From: Maricaulis parjimensis
GTDB lineage: Bacteria; Pseudomonadota; Alphaproteobacteria; Caulobacterales; Maricaulaceae
DNA length: 56,344 bases
Assembly (NCBI RefSeq): GCF_016817355.1
Contig: NZ_JADOTT010000002.1
Coordinates: 1-56,344, forward strand
Reading direction: 5' to 3'
Position 1 is the stretch's first letter; every line of letters begins with the position of its first letter. The notes below the pieces were generated by a model, which was given only the letters and a program-made list of their open reading frames with translations, was not told the origin of the DNA and did no database searches. Positions 37,083 to 46,429 of this stretch are shown here, in pieces. The translations under genes and the position numbers were made by a program.

Positions 37083-37547
37083 CTAGTGGCCCAGCTCGGA
37101 AATGGTCAGCGTCGAGGACGCCATGCCGGAACCGGAGCCATAGGTGCCGATCCAGATGTCGTACTGGCCGGATTGCGGGTTGGACCACCAGACCTGCGGG
37201 TTCAGGCCATTGGCGTCGTCATTGCAGTACCAGCGGCCGTCCGGCGCGTTGACGACGATGGTCGTGTCGGCATTGGAGCGGGCACCGATATAGAGCGGCA
37301 GGCTGCCGGCGTTGTAGTTCAGACGATAGTCCGGAGCGTTGGCGATCATGCCGCGGCAGGAACCGCCCAGCGCAGAGCCGGCGTCGATATTGCCGCCCGC
37401 CGTGATCGACACGGTGTACGGGTCCGGCGCGAAACCGGCGGACAGGGTGGTGGAGCCGAAGGTCGGGTTCAGCGACCAGTCCTGGGCGAAGGACGCACCG
37501 GCGCAAGCAGCGACAGCAACCGTGGCGGCGAGAATTGTTTTCATCAT
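37083..37547 (-). CDS. Small secreted protein, tandem paralogue B
   Basis: This 154-residue protein is a close paralogue of the gene at 36439-36876: same signal peptide end (ASFAQDWSL), FAPDPYTVSITAGGNIDA, VVNAPDGRWYCNDDANGLNP and GQYDIWIGTYGSG. Cys residues in GSCRG and WYCND align with those of paralogue A and probably form a disulfide. No catalytic motif is seen. Each copy has its own promoter space and its own copy of the same terminator, pointing to duplication of a whole gene-plus-terminator unit. Confidence 0.85.
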   Translation of the reverse strand: MMKTILAATVAVAACAGASFAQDWSLNPTFGSTTLSAGFAPDPYTVSITAGGNIDAGSALGGSCRGMIANAPDYRLNYNAGSLPLYIGARSNADTTIVVNAPDGRWYCNDDANGLNPQVWWSNPQSGQYDIWIGTYGSGSGMASSTLTISELGH

Positions 37548-37701
37548 TTGGATATCCCCTCAAGCGTTATGGGTAATCGAGCCTACAATGATCGATCTGG
37601 AATGCACACTGTAATGTTGAACATGAAGCGGTGATGAACACGCGGAATTTCCCGGGAAAAATTCATTGTCACGTCCGGGGTCAGCTGTCACAAGGCCCGC
37701 C

Positions 37702-38319
37702 ATGACCAGTCAGCTTTACCTGATTACGCCCCCCCGTATTGATGCCGGCTTTGCGGCCCGCCTGGCCGATACGCTGGATGCGGGTGAGGTGGCGGCCCTG
37801 CAGATCCGCCTGAAGGATCACGACCAGGCCGACATCCGCAAGCTGGCGCCCGACCTGATCCGGATCGCCCAGGCCCGCGGTGTCGCTGCCATCCTCAATG
37901 ATGACGCGGAACTGGCGGACGCGCTGGGGTGTGACGGGGTGCATATCGGCCAGCAGGACGGAACGGTGAAAGCGGCCCGTGCCATCATGGGCAAGGATCG
38001 TACGGTGGGCGTGACCTGCCATGACAGCCGCCACCTGGCCATGGTCGCTGGCGAGGCGGGGGCCGACTATGTCGCGTTCGGCGCCTTCTACCCGACCGCC
38101 ACGAAGGATGTCGCCCATCAGGCCAGTCCCGATGTTCTCACCTGGTGGACCGAATTGTTCGAGCTGCCCTGTGTCGCGATTGGCGGGATCACGGTCGAGA
38201 ATGCGGCGCCCCTGATTGCGGCCGGTGCGGACTTTCTCGCCGTGTGCGGTGGCGTCTGGCAGCATCCGGATGGACCGGAAGCCGCCGTCAAGGCCTTCAA
38301 CGCGCTGTGTGAGGCCTGA
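37702..38319 (+). CDS. thiE: Thiamine phosphate synthase
   Basis: The ATG at 37702 gives a 205-residue TIM-barrel protein starting [53 protein letters not shown] and [10 protein letters not shown] are ThiE/TenI motifs for binding the pyrimidine pyrophosphate and thiazole phosphate. The last synthesis step of thiamine phosphate is expected. No TPP riboswitch is visible upstream and no other thi genes are close. TenI-like function is a less likely alternative because the ThiE motifs look intact. Confidence 0.88.
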   Translation: MTSQLYLITPPRIDAGFAARLADTLDAGEVAALQIRLKDHDQADIRKLAPDLIRIAQARGVAAILNDDAELADALGCDGVHIGQQDGTVKAARAIMGKDRTVGVTCHDSRHLAMVAGEAGADYVAFGAFYPTATKDVAHQASPDVLTWWTELFELPCVAIGGITVENAAPLIAAGADFLAVCGGVWQHPDGPEAAVKAFNALCEA

Positions 38320-38387
38320 GACTGGTCCGGACCGGATGACGGCCTTGTCACTTGACCCGGACCCCATCCCGGCGCTGAAAGACTGAC

Positions 38388-39533
38388 ATGATCACGCGTT
38401 TTCTCTCCAGCTTCGCCCTTGTGTTTTTTGCTCCGGCCAGTCTCGCGCAGACCGCACCGGACAGCGAGGAAGCGCCGGCTTTTCCGAACGAGCTGATCCT
38501 GCTGCCGCAGGACGTGCAGGATGCTGCGGCCGACGGGCTGGACGCGGAGGCGGCGGAATTGCCGTCAGAAATGACGCCGGTGGATGAAGCCTGGTACCGC
38601 GCCCAGATCGCCTATATGGGCGGTGATTGGGTGCTGGCGCGCCGTTATGCCGAGACGGCGGCGGTGGCGGGCCAGGCCGATGCGGCCGCTTTGGCGGGCA
38701 TCATGGCGCGCGATGGTGTCGGTCAGGCCCAGAATATTCCCGCTGCCGCCGACTGGTTCGGCCGGGCGGCCGAAACCGATCACCCGGTTGCGCTCTATCA
38801 GCTCGGCCTGCTGGCCCGGCTGGGTGATGAAAGCTTGGGCCTGGGTACGCCGCGCCGCTGGTTCGATCGGGCCGCGCGCGCCGGTCATATCGATGCGATG
38901 GTCGCCTATGCGCTCGCCCTGAAAACCTCCGGCATTCCGCAGGAAGCCGTCCTGGCCCGTGAATGGGCGGAGCGCGCGGCCCAGCAAGGCTCCGCAGAGG
39001 CCAAGTATCAGCTGGCCATGATGCTGGACGAAGGTGTGGGCGGTCCGCGCGATGCGGAAGGCGCCCGGGTCTGGTTTGAACGGGCTGCCGAAGCGAATAT
39101 CGCCGAAGGCGCCTTCCAGGCCGGCATGATGTGGGCGGATGGCGAAGGCGGGCCGGCCGGTGATGTCGAAGCACGCCGCTGGCTGCGCATTGCCGCGGAA
39201 AGCGGCTATGCCCCGGCGGAGGGCCAGTACGGGCTGATGCTCTATCAGGGCCGCGGCGGCGAGATGGATCGCAGCGCTGCGGCACACTGGTTCGGCGAAG
39301 GGGCCCGGGGCGGTGATGCGGAAAGCCAGTATCTTTACGCCTTCGTCCTTGCCCAGGGTGAAGGTGTCGAGCAGGATCTTGAAACCGCCTATCGCTGGGC
39401 GGTTGCGGCGGCCAGCGATGTGATGGGCGTGCCGGTCCACAATCCGGATCGCGACCGCCTGCAGGCGGCGCTCGAGCGGGTTCTGCCCCTGGATGTTCAG
39501 GCGCGGATGCGCGAATTGGGTGAAACCGACTGA
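38388..39533 (+). CDS. Secreted Sel1-repeat protein
   Basis: The 381-residue protein has a signal peptide (ends ASLAQ) and then six to seven Sel1-like repeats (TPR-type, about 36 residues each) with the consensus AxWFxxAAxxGxxxAxxxLG; examples are AADWFGRAAETDHPVALYQLG and ARVWFERAAEANIAEGAF. Such repeats form a curved helical scaffold for protein binding, here in the periplasm. Partners are unknown; Sel1 proteins often act in envelope, exopolysaccharide or signalling complexes. It begins about 70 bp after thiE. Confidence 0.88.
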   Translation: MITRFLSSFALVFFAPASLAQTAPDSEEAPAFPNELILLPQDVQDAAADGLDAEAAELPSEMTPVDEAWYRAQIAYMGGDWVLARRYAETAAVAGQADAAALAGIMARDGVGQAQNIPAAADWFGRAAETDHPVALYQLGLLARLGDESLGLGTPRRWFDRAARAGHIDAMVAYALALKTSGIPQEAVLAREWAERAAQQGSAEAKYQLAMMLDEGVGGPRDAEGARVWFERAAEANIAEGAFQAGMMWADGEGGPAGDVEARRWLRIAAESGYAPAEGQYGLMLYQGRGGEMDRSAAAHWFGEGARGGDAESQYLYAFVLAQGEGVEQDLETAYRWAVAAASDVMGVPVHNPDRDRLQAALERVLPLDVQARMRELGETD

Positions 39534-39650
39534 GGCGATATCGGCCCGTCGCTTGCCGTTCTGCGTCCTCACTGATAGGAGAGCGCCAAATTTGGCGGCA
39601 GCGCGCGGCAGGGGCCGGCGCGTCTTGCTCTCGGCTCGACAGGTGAGTTC

Positions 39651-40217
39651 ATGAAAATCAACGGCAATGAAATCCGTCCCGGCAATGTGCTGATGCACCA
39701 GGACACGCTCTGGGTGGCGGTGAAGACCGATCACGTGAAACCGGGCAAGGGCGGCGCTTTCGCCCAGGTCGAGCTGAAGAACCTGCTCGATGGCCGCAAG
39801 CTGAATGAACGCTTCCGCGCCGCCGACAAGGTCGAGCGCGTGCGTCTGGAACAGAAGGACCACACCTTCCTGTTCGACAGCGGCGACATGCTGACCTTCA
39901 TGGACAGCGAGACCTATGAGCAAATCGAGCTGCAGAAGGATTTCGTCGGTGAAGATCGTGCGGCCTATCTGCAGGAAGGCATGACCGTGGTCGTGGAATT
40001 CCACGAAGAGCGTCCGATCGGCATCTCCCTGCCGCAGCACGTCACCCTGGAAGTTGCCGAGACCGAGCCGGTCGTTAAGGGCCAGACCGCGGCCAATTCC
40101 TACAAGCCGGCCATTCTGGACAATGGTGTGCGGTCCTCCGTTCCGCCTTTCGTGGGTGTTGGCGAGAAGGTCATCGTCGCGACCGAGGACGGTTCCTACG
40201 TCCGCCGCGCGGACTGA
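39651..40217 (+). CDS. efp: Elongation factor P
   Basis: At 188 residues this is a standard three-domain EF-P with N-terminal KOW-like domain and two OB folds. Lys33 in PGKGGAF is at the loop that is beta-lysylated in E. coli. It binds ribosomes stalled at polyproline stretches. The suhB-type gene starts 6 bases downstream, so they are co-transcribed. Confidence 0.97.
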   Translation: MKINGNEIRPGNVLMHQDTLWVAVKTDHVKPGKGGAFAQVELKNLLDGRKLNERFRAADKVERVRLEQKDHTFLFDSGDMLTFMDSETYEQIELQKDFVGEDRAAYLQEGMTVVVEFHEERPIGISLPQHVTLEVAETEPVVKGQTAANSYKPAILDNGVRSSVPPFVGVGEKVIVATEDGSYVRRAD

Positions 40218-40223
40218 TCCGTC

Positions 40224-41018
40224 ATGGGTGCGCTCTCTCCCCTCCTCACCGTGATGACCGAAGTGGCTGCCCGCGCCGGGCGGTCGCTGAACCGGGACTT
40301 CCGCGACATCGAACACCTGCAGGTCTCCCGCAAGGGGCCGGCGGACTTTGTTTCGGTGGCAGACAAGAAGGCCGAGGACATCATCTATGACCGCCTGACC
40401 ACGGCCCGCCCGGGCTATGGCTTCCTGATGGAAGAGCGCGGCATTGTGGAAGGGTCGGACCGCTCCCACCGCTGGATCGTCGATCCGCTCGACGGCACGC
40501 TGAACTTCCTGCATGGCATGCCGCATTTCGCCATCTCCATCGCGCTGGAGCGTGAGGGAGAGCTGGTGGCGGGTGTCATCTACAATCCGGCCACTGACGA
40601 GATGTTCCATGCGGAAAAGGGCCGGGGTGCCTGGCTGGCCGATCGCCGCCTGCGCGTGGCCGACCGCAAGCATTTCGATGAAGCCGTGTTTGCCACCGGC
40701 ATGCCCTTCCTGGGCAAGACGGGGCATGCCTCCTTCCTGAAAGAACTGCATCAGATCATGCCGCATTGCGCCGGCATCCGCCGCATGGGCTCAGCCGCGC
40801 TGGACCTCGCCTGGGTGGCTGCGGGTCGTTATGACGGGTTCTGGGAACGCAATCTGAAATCCTGGGACATTGCTGCCGGCATTGTCCTGGTGAAGGAAGC
40901 CGGGGGCTTTGTCGCCGAGATTGATGGTGGCGAGGATATCCTGCGCACCGGCAATATCGTGGCGGGCAATGAGGCCATGCTGGGCGAACTCAACAAGCGC
41001 CTCATCGCCGCCAAGTAA
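40224..41018 (+). CDS. suhB: Inositol monophosphatase family protein
   Basis: This 264-residue phosphatase has the metal-binding motifs of the family: E in MEERG, DPLDGTLNFLHGMPHF, and the C-terminal WDIAAGIVLVKEAGG. In alphaproteobacteria such genes are usually named suhB; activity on inositol 1-phosphate or a related sugar phosphate is likely, but the substrate and any RNA-related role are unproven. It is tightly linked to efp and ends 6 bases before the convergent azoreductase gene. Confidence 0.92.
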   Translation: MGALSPLLTVMTEVAARAGRSLNRDFRDIEHLQVSRKGPADFVSVADKKAEDIIYDRLTTARPGYGFLMEERGIVEGSDRSHRWIVDPLDGTLNFLHGMPHFAISIALEREGELVAGVIYNPATDEMFHAEKGRGAWLADRRLRVADRKHFDEAVFATGMPFLGKTGHASFLKELHQIMPHCAGIRRMGSAALDLAWVAAGRYDGFWERNLKSWDIAAGIVLVKEAGGFVAEIDGGEDILRTGNIVAGNEAMLGELNKRLIAAK

Positions 41019-41024
41019 TCCGGC

Positions 41025-41633
41025 TTATGCCGCGAGCGTCTCGATGGTTTCGCTCGCGGCCGCCACACGCTCATCCGCACCGAAGGCCAGCCCGCCGGCA
41101 TTGATGAAGTCGATGTCGGTGATGCCGATGAAGCCGAGGATGTAGCGGAGATAGTCTGACGCGAAGTCATTCTCCCCGCCCAGATCCGTGCCGCCGGACG
41201 TAAAGACGATGATGGCGCGCTTGCCCTTGAGGAAGCCTTCCGGACCGTCTTCGGTGTAGCGGAAGGTTTCGCGGGCCCGCACCACCATGTCGATCCAGGC
41301 CTTCAGGGCTGCCGGGATGGTGTAGTTGTAGATGGGCGTGCCGATCACGATCGTGTCGGCCTGGCGCAGCTCCTCGACGAGAGCATCAGAGCGGGCCAGC
41401 GCGGCTTTCTGATCATCATTGCGTTCGGCCGGGTCGGTGAAATTGGCATTGATCCAGGCTTCATCGATGAAGGGCAGGCCCGGCTCGGCCAAGTCGCGGA
41501 CCTGGACTTTGAGATCCGGCTGCGCGGCGCGCAATCGTTCGATCACACGATCGGTCAGGGCGCGTGATTGCGAGCCGTCGCGGCGCATGCTGGCATCGAT
41601 CCGCAGAACGCGGTTCCGGTTTGCAGAGGACAT
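41025..41633 (-). CDS. azoR: FMN-dependent NADH:azoreductase/quinone reductase
   Basis: The 202-residue flavodoxin-fold enzyme shows the AzoR features RIDASMRRDGSQSRALT (FMN phosphate site), GTPIYNYTIPAALKAWIDMVVRARETF and FTSGGTDLG. AzoR-type proteins reduce quinones and azo compounds with NADH and protect against thiol or quinone stress. It is transcribed alone and diverges from the MotA-like gene over about 230 bp. Confidence 0.9.
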   Translation of the reverse strand: MSSANRNRVLRIDASMRRDGSQSRALTDRVIERLRAAQPDLKVQVRDLAEPGLPFIDEAWINANFTDPAERNDDQKAALARSDALVEELRQADTIVIGTPIYNYTIPAALKAWIDMVVRARETFRYTEDGPEGFLKGKRAIIVFTSGGTDLGGENDFASDYLRYILGFIGITDIDFINAGGLAFGADERVAAASETIETLAA

Positions 41634-41865
41634 GGTTCCACTCCTGTTTCGGGGCCCTGTGGGGGCAAAATCCTGATCCGGGAAATGGGTCTGCCCCGGG
41701 TGGAAATAAGTCCGGAGAGCGGAAGCTTATTGTTTCCAGATCGGATAATGTTTCGCGCGGGTTTCCACGTCCGAAGCGGGACGGCGGGAATGAAGGCTTT
41801 GACCTCGCCTCCAAAATGTCCCAATCGGGGGTGAGGAAGGTCGTACGCTGCCATAAGGGGAAAGC

Positions 41866-42861
41866 ATGCCTGTACTGGACCGGAATGATGAGCCGCGTGA
41901 CACGGCACCGGAAGTGCGTTTCACCGGCCCGTGGCGCTACATCATCTGGATGGCGATGTTCACCGCCGTGGTCATCGCGCTGGCCGTCTTCCTGATCGGC
42001 CCGCTGGAAGCGGCTTTCCTGGCCAATCCGGCGATCAATGGCCTGATCATCGGCGTTCTGGTGATCGGCGTGCTCTACACCTATGCCCAGGCGCTGGGGA
42101 TCGGTCCGGCGGCGCGCTGGCTGATGCGTTTCCGTTCTTCCGAAGACCCCGCCGCTCTGGGTCGTCCGCCGGCGCTGATCGCGCCCATGGCGTCGATGAT
42201 CGGGGCGACGGGCAAGAAAGTCTCCCTCTCCGCCGGCTCGGTCCGCACCGTGCTCGACTCCGTGGCTGCCCGCATGGCGGAGGCTGGCGCCTTTACCCGC
42301 TATTTCGGCCGCCTGCTGATTTTCCTTGGCCTGCTGGGCACGTTCTGGGGCCTGTTGCAGGTGGTCGGTGATGTCGGTGAGGCCGTGCGCGCCGTGACGG
42401 AAAGCTCCACCGGCGGTGAAGCGGATGTGATGCGCCTCATGTCGGCCATTGAAGAGCCGATCCAGGGCATGGGCACCGCCTTTGCCTCCTCGCTCTTCGG
42501 TCTGGCCGGTTCGCTGGTGATCGGCTTCCTCGATCTGCAGGCCGGGCGCGCCCAGAACCGTTTCTACAATGAGATTGAGGAATGGCTCTCTTCCATCTCC
42601 CGCCTGGCGGCGGCGGGTCCGGCCACGGACGGCGATGGTGAAGTGTCATCCGCATATGTTGGTGCCTTGCTGGAGCAGACGGCCGAGACGCTGGACCGGC
42701 TGGCGCACACGCTGGAACGTCATACCCGCCAGCTCGACACCACGCTGCAGCGCTTTGCCGATGACAGCCGTGCCTCCAATGAAGAGGCGGCCCGCGCCCT
42801 GCGCGATGAAATCCGGGTCCTGATCCGAACCCTGCAACAGCGGGAGCGGGGAGGGGAGTAA
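41866..42861 (+). CDS. MotA/TolQ/ExbB-family proton-channel protein
   Basis: The 331-residue protein has two N-terminal membrane helices (about 25-45 and 55-75) and two later ones near 145-165 and 205-225 (FGRLLIFLGLLGTFWGLLQV, GLAGSLVIGFL), the MotA/TolQ arrangement. A C-terminal coiled-coil tail of about 100 residues extends into the cytoplasm. It is followed at 3 bp by an OmpA/MotB-type gene, so the two probably form a proton-driven channel anchored to peptidoglycan. No flagellar or tol genes are nearby, so the role is open. Confidence 0.85.
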   Translation: MPVLDRNDEPRDTAPEVRFTGPWRYIIWMAMFTAVVIALAVFLIGPLEAAFLANPAINGLIIGVLVIGVLYTYAQALGIGPAARWLMRFRSSEDPAALGRPPALIAPMASMIGATGKKVSLSAGSVRTVLDSVAARMAEAGAFTRYFGRLLIFLGLLGTFWGLLQVVGDVGEAVRAVTESSTGGEADVMRLMSAIEEPIQGMGTAFASSLFGLAGSLVIGFLDLQAGRAQNRFYNEIEEWLSSISRLAAAGPATDGDGEVSSAYVGALLEQTAETLDRLAHTLERHTRQLDTTLQRFADDSRASNEEAARALRDEIRVLIRTLQQRERGGE

Positions 42862-42864
42862 GCC

Positions 42865-43854
42865 ATGTCTTCGCCCCGGTTCGCGCGTTTCCAGGAAGCC
42901 GATAATGGCGACCACTGGCCCGGCTTCGTCGATGCCCTGGCCACGCTTCTGCTCGTCATCATCTTCCTGCTGGCGATCTTCGTAGCGGGTCAGTTCGCCC
43001 TGTCCCGTGCCCTGACCAATCGTGACGACCAGCTGGCCGATCTCAATGCCCAGCTCGCCCAGCTTGCCGACGAGCTGAATATTGCCCGCGACGAGAATGC
43101 CCAGCTGGAACTGACCATCACCGGTCTGGAAGAAGAGCGCGATGCCCTGCAGGGCGCGCTCACCCTGGCCACCAGCCAGGCGGCCGAGCTCCAGGCCGAG
43201 CTGACGGCAGAACAGGAACTTTCCGAATCCAGCCGGCGGGCTCTCGCCCTGCTGAACCAGCAGATGCAGGTCCTGCGCGACCAGATCGCCACGCTCAATG
43301 CAGCGCTGGATGCCGCTGAACAGCGGGCGGAAGAGGCTGAGGCCCAGGTCGTCAATCTGGGGCGCCGCCTGAATGCGGCCCTGGCCGAACGGGCTGCAGA
43401 ACTGGCCGCTTACCGGTCCGACTTCTTCGGGCGTCTCCAGGCCATTTTGGGCAACCGCACGGGGGTCCGCGTGGTCGGGGACCGTTTTGTGTTCGAGACC
43501 GATGTCCTCTTCCCGTCCGGCTCGGCAGCCCTGTCCAGTGAAGGGCGCGAGAGCCTGCGCCCGATCGCCAATGCGATCATCCAGCTGACCGAAGAAATCC
43601 CGGAGGACCTGGAATGGGTGATCCGGATTGATGGCCATACCGATCCGGTGCCGATCCGCACGACATATCCGTCCAACTGGCACCTCTCTGCCGCGCGGGC
43701 GATCTCGGTGGTGAACTGGTTCGAGGAATTGGGTGTGCCCTCCGACCGGCTCGTAGCCGCCGGTTTCGGTGAGCACTACCCGATCGCCGAGGGGCGCACG
43801 GCCGAAGCCAATGCCCGCAATCGCCGGATCGAGCTGAAACTGACCTCGCGCTAG
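42865..43854 (+). CDS. MotB-like OmpA/peptidoglycan-binding protein with coiled coil
   Basis: The 329-residue product has one N-terminal membrane helix with an Asp just before it (WPGFVDALATLLLVIIFLLAIFV), as in MotB plug/channel helices, then a coiled coil of about 120 residues and a C-terminal OmpA domain with IRIDGHTDPVPI and ARNRRIELKL for peptidoglycan contact. Together with the MotA-like protein it would form a stator-type unit. The long coiled coil is more extensive than in flagellar MotB and would span far into the periplasm. Confidence 0.88.
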   Translation: MSSPRFARFQEADNGDHWPGFVDALATLLLVIIFLLAIFVAGQFALSRALTNRDDQLADLNAQLAQLADELNIARDENAQLELTITGLEEERDALQGALTLATSQAAELQAELTAEQELSESSRRALALLNQQMQVLRDQIATLNAALDAAEQRAEEAEAQVVNLGRRLNAALAERAAELAAYRSDFFGRLQAILGNRTGVRVVGDRFVFETDVLFPSGSAALSSEGRESLRPIANAIIQLTEEIPEDLEWVIRIDGHTDPVPIRTTYPSNWHLSAARAISVVNWFEELGVPSDRLVAAGFGEHYPIAEGRTAEANARNRRIELKLTSR

Positions 43855-43860
43855 GTCGGT

Positions 43861-44166
43861 TCAGAACCCCTGGAACAGGAAGTCCATCGCGGCGGTGATC
43901 GTGTCGCGATGCTGGCGGATATTGCCGACGGGTTGGCCAAGCCACCTCAGTGGTTGGGCGCCGATCTCGCTGGTCATGAGCCAATAGGGCTGGCCTTCAA
44001 TAATCAGGGTCGGTGTCAGCCGGGGAAGGTCGGGGCCCGACGTGTTCGCCTGTGATTTGAGCGGAATGACGACCCGGCTGGACAGGTCATCGAGAAAGTC
44101 TGCCTGAACATCGACCAGCAACGGAATGGGCCAGTTGTGCACCCTGTAGAGGTCGAACCGTGCCAT
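43861..44166 (-). CDS. ccdB: CcdB family toxin
   Basis: Starting at the ATG that shares one base with the ccdA stop, the product is 101 residues. MARFDLYRV, the PLLVDVQADFLDDLSSRVVIPL block and the C-terminal MDFLFQGF match CcdB, where the last residues contact DNA gyrase. In CcdB toxins the protein poisons GyrA; activity here is inferred. The usual C-terminal Trp-Gly-Ile is replaced by Gln-Gly-Phe. Confidence 0.87.
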   Translation of the reverse strand: MARFDLYRVHNWPIPLLVDVQADFLDDLSSRVVIPLKSQANTSGPDLPRLTPTLIIEGQPYWLMTSEIGAQPLRWLGQPVGNIRQHRDTITAAMDFLFQGF

Positions 44167-44429
44167 CAGTCGTCTTTGGGAATGGCCCACCAAGGCGTTG
44201 GCAACAACATGCCCTCCCGCTCGATCCGCTCATTGTGGGCCTTGATTGCGTCGGCATTCTCTTCCAGCCAGCGGCGTTCTTTCTCGGCCTTCACTGCGGC
44301 GGCTATACCGGCTTCCGCGGCGCGTGAGGTATTCAGGCCCAAGGCCTTGGCTTCGGCCATGATGTCTTCGCGCACGGTCAGATTGGTGCGCTTGCGGCGG
44401 CTTGGTTGCGTGTAGTCCGGATCGCTCAT
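44166..44429 (-). CDS. ccdA: CcdA family antitoxin
   Basis: From ATG 44429 the protein is 87 residues: an N-terminal ribbon-helix-helix DNA-binding part (RRKRTNLTVREDIMAEAKALG) and a C-terminal flexible tail (WLEENADAIKAHNERIEREG) that should wrap the toxin, ending with the CcdA-like WWAIPKDD. Upstream in-frame starts exist but lack a good site. TGATG links it to ccdB. It is a chromosomal copy with no plasmid genes nearby. Confidence 0.87.
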   Translation of the reverse strand: MSDPDYTQPSRRKRTNLTVREDIMAEAKALGLNTSRAAEAGIAAAVKAEKERRWLEENADAIKAHNERIEREGMLLPTPWWAIPKDD

Positions 44430-44444
44430 CGCGGCCTCGCTGGA

Positions 44445-44462
44445 TGTATGTATAAGCATACA
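44445..44462 (-). promoter_or_regulatory. ccdAB operator palindrome
   Basis: Perfect arms TGTATG and CATACA are separated by TATAAG, 15 bases upstream of the ccdA start. The palindrome contains an AT-rich -10-like segment on the minus strand, so binding by the CcdA-CcdB complex could block the promoter, as in known ccd autoregulation. Confidence 0.5.
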
Positions 44463-44628
44463 CACATTGCGGCCCCCATCCAAGGTCCGGTCCGGCGCAT
44501 TCCATAAGACTCACAAGCCTGCTTGCCCTTTTCGCGCACATCCTGTATCAGCCCCGCTCCTGAGTTTATTGAGCTGCGTGCCCGGCTGTGGATCGGTGTG
44601 GCGCGGCGGATGAAAGAAAGCCGGACCG

Positions 44629-44847
44629 ATGAAAAAGGATATCCATCCCGAATACCACGTCATCACCGTGAAGATGACCGACGGGAGCGAGTTTCAGACC
44701 AAGTCGACCTGGGGCAAGGAAGGCGATGTCCTGACCCTGGATATCGACCCGACGTCTCACCCGGCCTGGACCGGCGGCAATCAGCAGTTGATGGACCGCG
44801 GTGGCCGCGTGTCCCGCTTCAAGGACAAGTTCAAAGGCTTCGTCTGA
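44629..44847 (+). CDS. rpmE: 50S ribosomal protein L31
   Basis: This 72-residue protein matches bacterial L31 ([31 protein letters not shown]). It has no cysteines, so it is the zinc-free form with no CxxC. A strong terminator follows 43 bases after the stop. Confidence 0.95.
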   Translation: MKKDIHPEYHVITVKMTDGSEFQTKSTWGKEGDVLTLDIDPTSHPAWTGGNQQLMDRGGRVSRFKDKFKGFV

Positions 44848-44890
44848 GCCTGACGCGCGACAGAGCGCGCATAAAACTTGTCATGCAAAG

Positions 44891-44919
44891 GCGCGGTACC
44901 GGAAGGTGCCGCGCTTTTT
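44891..44919 (+). terminator. rpmE intrinsic terminator
   Basis: A 10-bp stem with one G-T pair and a GGAA tetraloop is followed by five T. It ends the rpmE transcript before the AT-rich promoter region of the chemoreceptor operon. Confidence 0.88.
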
Positions 44920-45076
44920 CGTGTCCAAGCTTGCATAATTGTATCGTTGTTGCTCGATGAAACTACTATTTTACTAGCAAGTCACTGAATTATTTTAGTA
45001 ATTTGGGGGTCATTAAGGAGCTGTTTACCGCGTTTTCTTCACCGTCGGTTGAAATAAGCCACCAAGGGGAAGGGCC
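44920..45076 (+). promoter_or_regulatory. AT-rich promoter region of globin-chemoreceptor operon
   Basis: The stretch 44930-45010 is unusually AT-rich for this window, with TATTTTACTAG (44967-44977) and TTATTTTAGTAATTT. I infer a promoter here but cannot fix -35/-10 boxes. The ribosome-binding site is AAGGGGAAGGG just before ATG 45077. Confidence 0.4.
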
Positions 45077-46429
45077 ATGTCTGATCAGCTCAAGGCCGAA
45101 CGCATTTCCAATTTTGCGATCACCGCAGAGACGCGCGACAGCTTGTGCGACATGCAGGATGTCCTGCCCAGTGTTCTGGAAGGCGCACTGACAGAATTCT
45201 ACGCGACTTTGTCCCGCGCGCCGGGCGTCGCGGAGTTCTTCCGGGATGACGCCCATCGCGATCATGCCAAACAGCATCAGATCTCCCACTGGCAATCAAT
45301 CCTGTCCGGCGAGTTTGATGATTGTTATTTCGAGAATGTCCGAAGGATTGGCGAGGTCCATTGCGAGATCGGACTGGAGCCGCGCATCTATGTCGCCGGC
45401 TATGCCGGGATTGCATCCCATCTGGTCCGGGGCGCGATGAAGGCGGGCGCGCGTCGCGGGCTGTTTTCACGCGGGCAGGAGGACAAGGCGGACGCCTGGG
45501 TGGACGCCCTGATCCGGGCGGTCTTCCTGGATATGGAATTGGCGCTTTCAACCTATCTGGAAGCCGGTGAGGCCCAGGCCCGTGAAGCGCGGGTTCGCGT
45601 GGCCGATACGCTGGATGCCAATGTTTCGGCGACGCTCGACGAGCTGGCCGACACCTCCAACCGCCTGGACGAGCTGGCGGGCCGGGTCGGCGAGGCCGTC
45701 AATGCCTCGCTGGAGGATGCGGCAACCACTTCGCGCGAAGCCCAGGCTGCGTCCCAGAATGTCCAGTCTGTCGTTGTTGCGGCCGAGCAGATGCGCGGCG
45801 CGGTCGATGAAATTTCCGGTCAGGTCAACCAGACCAGCGACCGGGCCCGGGAAGCGGTGGATCAGGTTGGCTCTGCCGGCCAGGTCATGGACACGCTGAA
45901 CGGCGCTGCCCAGGAGATCGGCAATATTGTCGGTCTGATCCAGGACATCGCCGAACAGACCAATCTTCTCGCGCTCAATGCCACCATTGAAGCCGCCCGT
46001 GCCGGCGAAGCCGGTGCCGGTTTTGCCGTTGTCGCGGGAGAGGTGAAGCATCTGGCCCAGCAGACGGCGAACGCGACGGAGCGGATCAGCCAGCAGATCG
46101 GGGCCGTGCAGCAGGGTGCCTCCACGGCCGGCGATGCGATCCGCAATATCCGCCAGACCATCGACGCGGTGAATGAGGCCTCGGTCAGCATCAATGCTGC
46201 GATCGAGGAGCAGTCTTCCGCGATCCGTGAAATCGTTCGGAGCGCGAATGAAGCCGCGACGGGCAATGCGGCCGGAGCCAAGTCTTCCGCGAAACTGGAG
46301 GAAAGCGTGCGCGAATGCTCCCAGTCCTCCGACTTCGTGAAGGCGGAGGCCCAGAGCGTTCGCCAGGCCGTGACCTCCTTGCGCGAGAAAGTGCATGGCT
46401 TTCTCGAACAGACCCGGGCCGCTGGCTGA
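45077..46429 (+). CDS. Globin-coupled methyl-accepting chemotaxis protein
   Basis: This 450-residue soluble chemoreceptor has an N-terminal globin domain (about 1-165) with the proximal heme histidine at 95 in [19 protein letters not shown], the hallmark of globin-coupled sensors such as HemAT. A methyl-accepting signalling domain follows, its tip at about 285-320 ([31 protein letters not shown]). There is no membrane helix and no C-terminal CheR-binding pentapeptide. It probably reports oxygen or redox gas state to a chemotaxis kinase. Its stop shares one base with the start of the BLUF gene. Confidence 0.93.
   Translation: MSDQLKAERISNFAITAETRDSLCDMQDVLPSVLEGALTEFYATLSRAPGVAEFFRDDAHRDHAKQHQISHWQSILSGEFDDCYFENVRRIGEVHCEIGLEPRIYVAGYAGIASHLVRGAMKAGARRGLFSRGQEDKADAWVDALIRAVFLDMELALSTYLEAGEAQAREARVRVADTLDANVSATLDELADTSNRLDELAGRVGEAVNASLEDAATTSREAQAASQNVQSVVVAAEQMRGAVDEISGQVNQTSDRAREAVDQVGSAGQVMDTLNGAAQEIGNIVGLIQDIAEQTNLLALNATIEAARAGEAGAGFAVVAGEVKHLAQQTANATERISQQIGAVQQGASTAGDAIRNIRQTIDAVNEASVSINAAIEEQSSAIREIVRSANEAATGNAAGAKSSAKLEESVRECSQSSDFVKAEAQSVRQAVTSLREKVHGFLEQTRAAG

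Noticed and set aside
37560-37701. TPP riboswitch upstream of thiE
   Set aside because: The conserved CTGAGA and ACCTGATC elements of the THI box are absent.
41866-43854. Zorya defence system based on the MotA/MotB-like pair
   Set aside because: No ZorC, ZorD or ZorE genes follow; the next genes are ccdB and ccdA.
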